From Acestrorhynchus altus (lineage: Eukaryota > Chordata > Actinopteri > Characiformes > Acestrorhynchidae): a DNA stretch of 64,000 nt. Below are positions 56,380-64,000 of this stretch, piece by piece. The notes under the pieces were generated by a model. It saw nothing but the letters and a program-made list of their open reading frames with translations, ran no database searches and was not told where the DNA came from. The stretch lies in NCBI GenBank assembly GCA_034509495.1, contig CM067508.1, positions 26,181,886 to 26,245,885 of the forward strand, in the 5' to 3' direction. The translations under genes were made by a program, and so were the position numbers. Position 1 is the first letter of the stretch. The number at the start of each line of letters is the position of its first letter.

Positions 56380-57130
56380 CCATCATCCACTGCCAGGGAG
56401 GCAGATCATACAGGACAGCCTTTTAATCCCTGACTTCAACTTTTGCCAAACCTCCCCAGCTTTTTTGTGCAAAATCTTATAAAGTTTTGTCACTTTGTAA
56501 AGGAAAACAGGAGACAGGCTGAGCAGAGAAGCTGATACGCAGTGAGAAACCCAGTAGCACACTTAATGAGCTGGAGCCAGAGAACTCCAGCAGGCCTGCA
56601 GCGCAGCAGGAGACGGGGCAATGAGGGAGGAGGGTGGAGATGGGACAGGTGTCAGGCAGAGAGCTAAAATTTAGAAGCTGTTTACAGACAGAACACAATG
56701 AGGAGCCGCTTAAAGGGGAGACAAATGATACTAATGTCATTTCAAATGAGATTTTTAAAACTGCTGAGCTGATAAAGAGAATGCAAATGCAGTTCCTTAA
56801 GATTTGCTTCTACTCAGCTGAAACAGGAGGGTTTTAATATCCATTCTAATGCTCCCTTCTCTGCCTAAAGCCTGGTTTGCTCACCAGGCGAGACAGGACG
56901 TTTTTAATTGCAGAGTATTAGGTGATTATATGAGCTTCTCGGCCAATTGATGAATGATTAGCAAAGCATTTGTGGTTTTTGCTTTTGGTTTAGAACAAAG
57001 ATTTAAATAGGCCATAAGTTATTTAAGGTCATCATTAGTGCAGTCAATGTTCCAAGGCCTTAACGATGATCTGGAAAAACTTGATCATGTTAATTCTTTA
57101 TGCAAATTAATTGGCCCCAAGCTTCTCCCA
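56380..57130. other. Single-copy block, strong candidate for a conserved regulatory element
   Basis: The second half is a dense run of developmental-factor-like words: GTTTTTAATTGCAGAG (about 56900), GGCCAATTGATGAATGATTA (about 56941), GAACAAAGATTTAAATAGG (about 56993), and an octamer fused to a homeodomain-like site, ATGCAAATTAATTGG (57100-57114). The block has no repeat similarity and no credible coding frame. Enhancer function is inference from motif texture. Confidence 0.4.
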
Positions 57131-57194
57131 TAATTCACTGTTTTTACAGAGCCTAGTGATGTATTAACATTTTATTAAGTACTGTAAACACTGT

Positions 57195-57490
57195 GTCACT
57201 ACTGTTCAGTTGAGAAGGCGGGGCAAATAGTGTGTGTCAAACGGCTCCAAGGATCTGAGGTTGTGGGTTCAATACCTGCTCAGGTTGCTGTCTGTGAGAA
57301 GATTGGTGTTCTCTCGTCTCCCAAAAATGCACATGGTAGGTGAGCTGGCCATGTTAAATTGCCCCCTAGGAGTGAGTGTGACTGTGTGTGCATGGTACCC
57401 TGCGATGACCTAGTGCCAGGTGACTCTAGGTGGGCTGTGGATCAACTATGGCCCTATTCAGGATAAGCGCATATGATAATGACTGACTGA
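57195..57490 (+). mobile_element. tRNA-derived SINE (copy 3, near full length)
   Basis: The head contains GGTTGTGGGTTCAATACCTG (B-box type, about 57260). The body has TTCTCTCGTCTCCCAAAAAT, TAGGTGAGCTGGCC and CCCTGCGATGACCTAGTGCC, and the tail TTCAGGATAAGCGCATATGA ends in short ATGACTGACTGA-type repeats. This matches a widespread teleost SINE layout. Confidence 0.75.
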
Positions 57491-58399
57491 CGTACTAAAC
57501 TAAGGCTTAAATCTCCTAGCTAACTTACACTCTATTACCCTTCCCTTCTCCCCCGGCACAGCCCATGTCTGCTCTCATGGCTCAAATATGGAGGTGTTTC
57601 AGCTGTGCTGCAGTAGTTTTTTCCACAAAATCTTCTGAGCTTTGTAGTGTTTAATGCTAAAGCTCTCACTGAGGTTTTAATTCTTTTTTTAATTTGACAA
57701 GCAGTGCAAATTCCCAATCCACTCCCTAGGGCTCTTCCTATCATTCACAATGCCCTTGGAGGAAACTAGGAGTGTGAGGACAAACACACCCTACAGCATC
57801 ACTGGGCACCCAACATGCTCAGAAGAAAGTGCTGAATCCCGAGCTCTGATACAAGAGCCAACAAATATCGGTTACACTGCAGTACAGTGGAAGTAATTTA
57901 ACCTCCATGGTTCAAGAAGAACACACTTAAACCAGTGAACTCCCTCCACACACTCGGAGTGGTGGGCATCTACCTATGAAGCAAGAGGTTTAGGTAACAT
58001 AAATGTTGACAGAGGAGAAAGTGTTGTTTTTCAATCCTCCCTCCCCTTCTTCTTGTCGGTCCAGGGGATTGAACCAGAGACCTTATAGGCAAGCATTGAT
58101 TACAAATGGGCCCTGGACCTGTTTCAGGTTGTAAAATTCTCACTTTGCTTTACTCCGTTTGCCCAATGGAGAAAGGTGCTGAGACTCAGTGTTCATTAGT
58201 ATCCTTCAGAAAAGGTGTCTGATGTTTTTTCTCTCTCACTTTTTTTTACTAATTTGTCTTTCAAGTTTTCCTATAATCATCAACAGCTGTAAGAGTGCCT
58301 GCTTGAAATAAACTACTCCATAGCTCTTCTGAACATCAGAGTTAGAAACTGCCAGTGAAACAGACCGTCTGCGGGAGTCAAAATCCATCAAGCCGTACA
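57491..58399. other. Spacer without recognised genes
   Basis: GGGGATTGAACCAGAGACC near 58067 is a possible reverse B-box of a decayed tRNA-type retroposon, but no body is recognisable. Nothing else supported. Confidence 0.4.
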
Positions 58400-58872
58400 A
58401 AGTTAAAGTGTAAAGCATCTCTTAACTCAGATAGATCAGAACACCTTTGCTAAAAAAAAAAACCTAACCAGGAACAGAGCAATAGAGACAGCCTTGAGAA
58501 GTGTCTTAAAAAGGAAGGAGACTATTGCAATCTATAGCTCCCCATCCAGCAGTCCCCAAATTACTACACATTTCCAGCTTGTGCCATGAGGGGAAGAATA
58601 AATCAAAAGACCTGGTGAGAGGGAAAAAAGGAGGCCATGCTGGAGACAAAATATGAAATATGCATGTGGATCGATCCAGCTGTCTCAAACACTGGAAAGT
58701 TTGCACAATACCTGAAAGAAATAGATCTGCCTCCCTTGAAATGAGGGGTATAGAGAGACACGCCATTTAGAATTCTCTTGAAGAAAGTAAACAAAACCTT
58801 GACTTCCAGTCAGACAGACAGAACAAGAGAGTAGAGGCAGGTAGAGAAGGAGGGAGAAAGAGAAACAGAGAG

Positions 58873-58918
<46 letters not shown>

Positions 58919-59660
58919 TGAAGACATTAAGTCTGGTAATGCCATCCAACATCTGCTGGAAACATTGGGTTGTGAACTTAAAGTGTCCTGTACACACAGT
59001 TCAATGAGACTTCTAATGCACCTGCAATGTGATTAGAATGCAGGTAAAGTGCAGAGCAGGCTCTAAATCATGCAAGGCAGTGGGTCTTGAGACAATAACA
59101 GCCCCACAGGTCCATGTGAATTGACGCTTCCACTTCTGAATACAGGTGGTGTTGTACACAGACCCATTAAGCAGAGTGCTAATGTCAAACTTGTCTGTCT
59201 GTCGGAACAAAACAGATGGCGAAGCTGCCCATATTCCCTGTCCCTCCGTCATTCCAAAACTCTCTTCCTTCCCCTCGCTCACCTCCTGCACTGTCTCACT
59301 TTGGCCTGCAGGTGCTATGAATAATTCTGGTGTGCATTGTGGTGGTGAGGGGGGGGGGGGGTGGCAGCTAGAAGAGGCACTAATTTAATCACAGAGATGA
59401 GGGTGATCAATTGGGCCCAGGCAGGAGGCCTTCTTACCTATCTAGTGCAACTTGATGAGGGCTCCCCTCACACCCCTCACTAATGAACCATGACACATAA
59501 GCCCACTCTACACTGCTCTGACGCACTCACAAACCACAAGATCCTCCATCCTCATCACGTTATTCACACAGGCAGGAGAAGTGAGATGGGCACTGGCAGG
59601 TGTGCCACTGAGGCCTGTGCAGCATGATGTGGGACATCATTTAACAGTCCAACTGTAACT
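58400..59660. other. Single-copy region with an (AG)n run
   Basis: An AG run lies at 58877-58914 and a G run at 59350-59360. The remainder has complex single-copy texture with no credible exon. Short frames on both strands (58506-59388) lack similarity. Confidence 0.35.
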
Positions 59661-60630
59661 GTCACTCATTATAATAATGTATAAGAGAAAATAGACACCT
59701 TGAGAGTGTCATGGATGCAAATCTGGAGGGATAGTTAGAAAGTGCCAGGGGTGGGCTGGAAGTTTTAATGAGCAACAGAATGTATAAGAATTCGGTTCAC
59801 ACAAATTCCCAAATTCCTCTGATTTCAGAAGTCATGGTCATGGACTCCTGACTTATGAGGTGGCAAGAGACAATGTTACTTTTTGAAGTATTTTTCACTT
59901 TCAGAGTATTTCTTTCACTTCTTTACATTTCTTTACATTTACTTCTACTCCCTACATTAACCAGTTAGAACACTTGGCCAATTTTGTAGTATGTTTCTGT
60001 AGTTTTACTTTTTTTTTTTTTTTTTTTGAGATAGGAGACAGTCACACATTCCAGATATTGTTATTTTCAAGAGATCCTAGACTAATCAAATCTGTCTTCA
60101 TTGTGTATTAAAATGTGCAAATTAATAGAATTGAAATATTTGATTTGAATGTTTGAATGTTTTCATCAAAAATTTTATTTCCTTTTTTATTTTTGCGAAT
60201 AAAGACTAAAAACAATTTACATCTCAGAAATCCTGTTGGAACTTGATCATCCAGAGTGCATAGAGCTGACAATTGAAGAATTGTGATGAATTACTTGACA
60301 GTGGTCCAAATAAAAACAACCTTTATAAAAACAAATAAAAACAAGTCCTTTATGTTTTTGTAAATTTTGCTATTTATGTGTTTGTGTATGAGTATTAAAC
60401 CTTTTCTTGACTTTTATTCTGAAGTTTGAACACTGTGTGACTAAAGAGAGCAAACTGAGTCAGTGATGTTATTAGCCCCGCCCCTCATGTGAAAGATGAA
60501 TTACTTGCTTTTATTATGTCACACGTGGAAGCACTAGGGTAGGGAAGACCACTGTGCTTAGATATTGTAGGCCTTGTAGTTTGATATGTGTATCGTGTCT
60601 ATATGTTATTCTGATCCTGCGTTATGAAGC
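59661..60630. other. AT-rich spacer with (T)n run
   Basis: A T run lies at about 60009-60027. I see no other feature. Confidence 0.5.
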
Positions 60631-60634
60631 CCCT

Positions 60635-60945
60635 ACTAATTTAAACGTGCCAATTACCCATCCCCCTAAGTAGCCTCCCACATGCTCTCGACGCGGGATC
60701 ATCCACATGTTTCCTGCGAGTCATGTGACCTCTTTTCGAACTGTTGTCGTTGCCGGGCAGCCATTGCGCTTGGAGGAGAACGCTGGATCCCTGGATCTGA
60801 CACTTGTGAGATCTACCCACCCCCTGAGGGAGAGCAAGCCAATATCTCTCCCTCTGGACCCCGGCTGCCGATAGTGAGCAGCATGAACCTGGATTCGAAC
60901 CAGCGACCCCAGGATCATAGTGGTAGCACCTGAACCAGCTAATGT
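60635..60945 (-). mobile_element. tRNA-derived SINE on the minus strand
   Basis: Reading leftward, the head TTCAGGTGCTACCACTATGA is followed by a perfect B-box GGTTCGAATCC (about 60893-60903) and a roughly 230-base GC-rich body that ends near ATTGGCACGTTTAAATTAG. The accidental 106-codon frame across it (60641-60961) is a known side effect of such SINEs, not a gene. Confidence 0.75.
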
Positions 60946-61227
60946 AACTGTTTTTAATCACAGTTTGTAATCAGACAGCTAATCATATTCAGTATAATCT
61001 TTGTGAAAACCATTTAATTATTTACAGTAACGTAATGAGCTGTGCTGACTGTGCTCTAGCTGTCCCCTTCCTTCTGAGTCACGTTGAAGTGTCAGAGGTG
61101 TGTGTCCATCTGTGTGCTGTTCTGTCAGATACACTGATGAGCTTTACTGAAGATAACAGCCTGATAAATCTATGTAATGTCTACTCTCTTACTGTTACAT
61201 TTTTTTTTTCCAGTTCAGTACAGTTAA

Positions 61228-61440
61228 TGGTTAGTCACTGGTTGGTCAAACCACCAGTGAGCCACCACACCATGTGGGAGACTGGGGGTTGATTCCCAGT
61301 CTGGACAGCTGTACTGTGCTACACCAGTAAGAGTCCTTGGGCAAGACTCCTAACACTACTGTGGCCCACCTCTGTAAAATGAATAACATTGTAAGTTGCT
61401 CTGGATATGAGTGTCAGCTAAATGCCATGAATGTAAATGT
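61228..61440 (+). mobile_element. tRNA-derived SINE with teleost tail
   Basis: The head has GAGACTGGGGGTTGATTCCC (B-box type, about 61280). After CCTTGGGCAAGACTCCTAAC the tail GTAAGTTGCTCTGGATATGA, GTGTCAGCTAAATGCC follows, the very common fish SINE 3' tail. The sequence is close to full length. Confidence 0.8.
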
Positions 61441-61499
61441 GATGTGAGGTAGGAAAGCTGGGGTTTTCAATGGTCTGAGAAGCAAACAGCACTGACAGA

Positions 61500-61765
61500 G
61501 GACATTTAACCAGTTTTGTGCATAAACTGAATCTTTACCACCTGTCAATCTAAAAAAACAAAACATACAGAATATTGTTAATTCAAGATATTTTACTGCA
61601 ATAAAAAATAGTCATTTATTAAAAATTGAAATTAAATTTTATTTAAGGACTTCAGGACTTAAATTTATTGAGGTATAAGCCATACTGATCAACAGTAAAA
61701 CAAAAGAAAGCATGAAATATGAAACTTTAATTGAAATTGAAATTGCTCAAGCCAATCTCCTCCAA
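61500..61765 (-). repeat. AT-rich dispersed repeat (copy 2, inverse of 2255-2545)
   Basis: The minus strand contains TTACTGTTGATCAGTATGGC followed by TTATACCTCAATAAA, matching the segment in the copy at 2255-2545. Confidence 0.55.
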
Positions 61766-62425
61766 AATCCTCTGTAACCATGTTCTAATCATTTGTAATG
61801 CTAATGTGCTGCACTGGATTCTAATTTTAGGTATTTTAGTAGTAATAAATGTGGGGCTGGAGCATTTTCCCCTCACTAAAATTGCATTGTTTTTCAGTTA
61901 TTTTAGTCATATTACCTCCGGTGCAATAAAGATCAAACGTCCATGTTCATACTGGCAAATGTTTTCACATAATTGTAGATAATTTGGCCTTAAGTGTTCA
62001 TAAAGGCACACACTCTACAACTGTGCTATCCTGCTTTAGGGAAATTATATATTGATATAAATGGAGAAGAACAGGGATGTGAGTATCTGCTTATGGAACA
62101 TTTGAGCCTGCATGTGTGTTAAACAGCGTATAATATATATCGTATACGACGTGAGACCGTAACACTCTCAATTACTTTCATGTGACTGAGTATGTGTGTG
62201 TGGGACTTTCTCCACTGGTGGGAATTATGTGAACGGGTTTCCATATTTTAGCACTCCTTCATTACCCCTTGCAGATGACTTATGAGATTTAATTACCTGA
62301 CTGTGCAGCTGAGCACTGTTTGATGAGAGCATGGGGTAAATAAACAAACACGTATACAGAAACACACACACACACAATGATAAATGGCTTGTATGATGTG
62401 CCACAACAATAACAGCTCAATAAAG
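61766..62425. other. AT-rich spacer
   Basis: I see no supported feature. Confidence 0.5.
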
Positions 62426-62432
62426 TGTCTGT

Positions 62433-63580
<1,148 letters not shown>

Positions 63581-63584
63581 TGTC

Positions 63585-63830
63585 CAGGCTGGTGGAGGTG
63601 GTGTAATGGAGGTGGTGTAATGGTGTGGGGAATGTTGTTGGCACACTTTGAGCCTGTTCATACCAATCAATCATTGCTCAAATGCCTGTATTTGAGTATA
63701 AATGCTGACCATGTGCAACCCTTCAGTTTACCCATCTTCTAATGGTTACGTCCAGATGATTCACCATGTCACAGAGCAAAAATCTCATAGAACACATCTG
63801 GGATGTGGTAGAACATGAAAGTGCTTCTCA
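63585..63830 (+). mobile_element. Tc1-like transposase fragment
   Basis: GTGGTGTAATGGTGTGGGGA, TTGTTGGCACACTTTGAGCC, TACCCATCTTCTAATGGTTA, CACCATGTCACAGAGC and GAACACATCTGGGATGTGGT follow the order of the catalytic half of a teleost Tc1-type gene. There are stops and gaps; the last part (EHxWDVVE-like) is close to the final catalytic residue. Confidence 0.7.
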
Positions 63831-63926
63831 GGGATCTGAAACATAGGGTTGCAGTTTACAGGTCTCAAGATTCAAAATGTCCAGGAAGACCACAACACAA
63901 AATATTTTGTTCAGTCCAGGTCAGAT

Positions 63927-64000
63927 CTATGCCGTCTTCAGAAATTTCCTGATGACTTTGCGGTGGTTGCGTGCATCAGGGATAGACAGGAAGGCGAATA
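63927..64000 (-). CDS. Candidate 3' end of an unidentified coding exon, cut by the window edge
   Basis: At the right edge the minus strand is open for 23 codons ending in TAG at 63927-63929, with the C terminus HRKVIRKFLKTA and IPDARN just before it. Codon use is coding-like: third positions are mostly C or G (TTC GCC TTC CTG ... AAC CAC CGC) in an AT-rich neighbourhood. I do not recognise the protein and cannot see the exon start. It could be the last exon of a gene lying to the right, or a chance frame, since the plus strand is also open here. It is not part of SLC66A2 as far as I can tell. Confidence 0.4.
   Translation of the reverse strand, partial: FAFLSIPDARNHRKVIRKFLKTA

Noticed and set aside
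60641..60961. 106-codon minus-strand frame
   Set aside because: It is the translation of a tRNA-derived SINE, including its B-box, and not a host gene.

Overview
The window is nuclear DNA from a teleost fish, most likely an otophysan (characin or catfish relative). It is AT-rich and gene-poor. Dinucleotide and tetranucleotide microsatellites are dense, and there are many dead Tc1/mariner copies, tRNA-type SINEs with the usual teleost tails, L2- and RTE-type LINE ends, and a short repeat family whose ends carry the CGATCAGCC motif common in characin genomes. The organism call is inference from repeat content and from two vertebrate gene fragments. I see no prokaryotic features.

Host genes. 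(1) 897-1646, minus strand: the first coding exon of a Kv6-type (KCNG) modifier potassium-channel subunit, with 250 codons, a Kozak-type ATG and a clean phase-0 GT donor. It is closest to KCNG4. The remaining exon(s), carrying S2-S6, must lie left of base 1. (2) 49451-49583, minus strand: a 133-base internal exon encoding the last PQ-loop segment of an SLC66A2 (PQLC1)-like transporter. Its other exons are not visible. (3) 63927-64000, minus strand: a coding-looking 3' end, cut by the window edge, not identified. In mammals SLC66A2 is the neighbour of a KCNG gene (KCNG2), so the pairing may be an old linkage.

Layout. 0-7.6 kb: the Kv6 exon, a hAT-type MITE, a CT-rich minisatellite, an orphan CpG island with paired CCAAT boxes (a candidate promoter, perhaps of the Kv6 gene itself), and a 356-bp tandem duplication of GT/GA repeat. 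8-16 kb: LINE, SINE and Tc1 debris plus a collapsed Ty3/gypsy element with both LTRs. 16-26 kb: single-copy stretches, a solo LTR with a perfect target duplication, and a Tc1 element with both long terminal inverted repeats. 26.1-26.8 kb: a 52-bp minisatellite with a seven-unit higher-order period. 28-38 kb: Tc1 pieces, a large single-copy block resembling a conserved regulatory element, and a 34/68-bp telomere-like minisatellite. 38-48 kb: Tc1, LINE and MITE remnants, and a second solo LTR of the same family nested inside a dead Tc1 copy. 48-64 kb: the SLC66A2-like exon, long single-copy blocks, SINEs, and the edge exon.

Between the gene pieces lie tens of kilobases of non-coding DNA. Some single-copy blocks (about 9.4-10.3, 16.6-17.3, 33.2-34.1 and 56.4-57.1 kb) have the texture of vertebrate conserved non-coding elements. 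That is only a reading of motif density; no alignment was possible.
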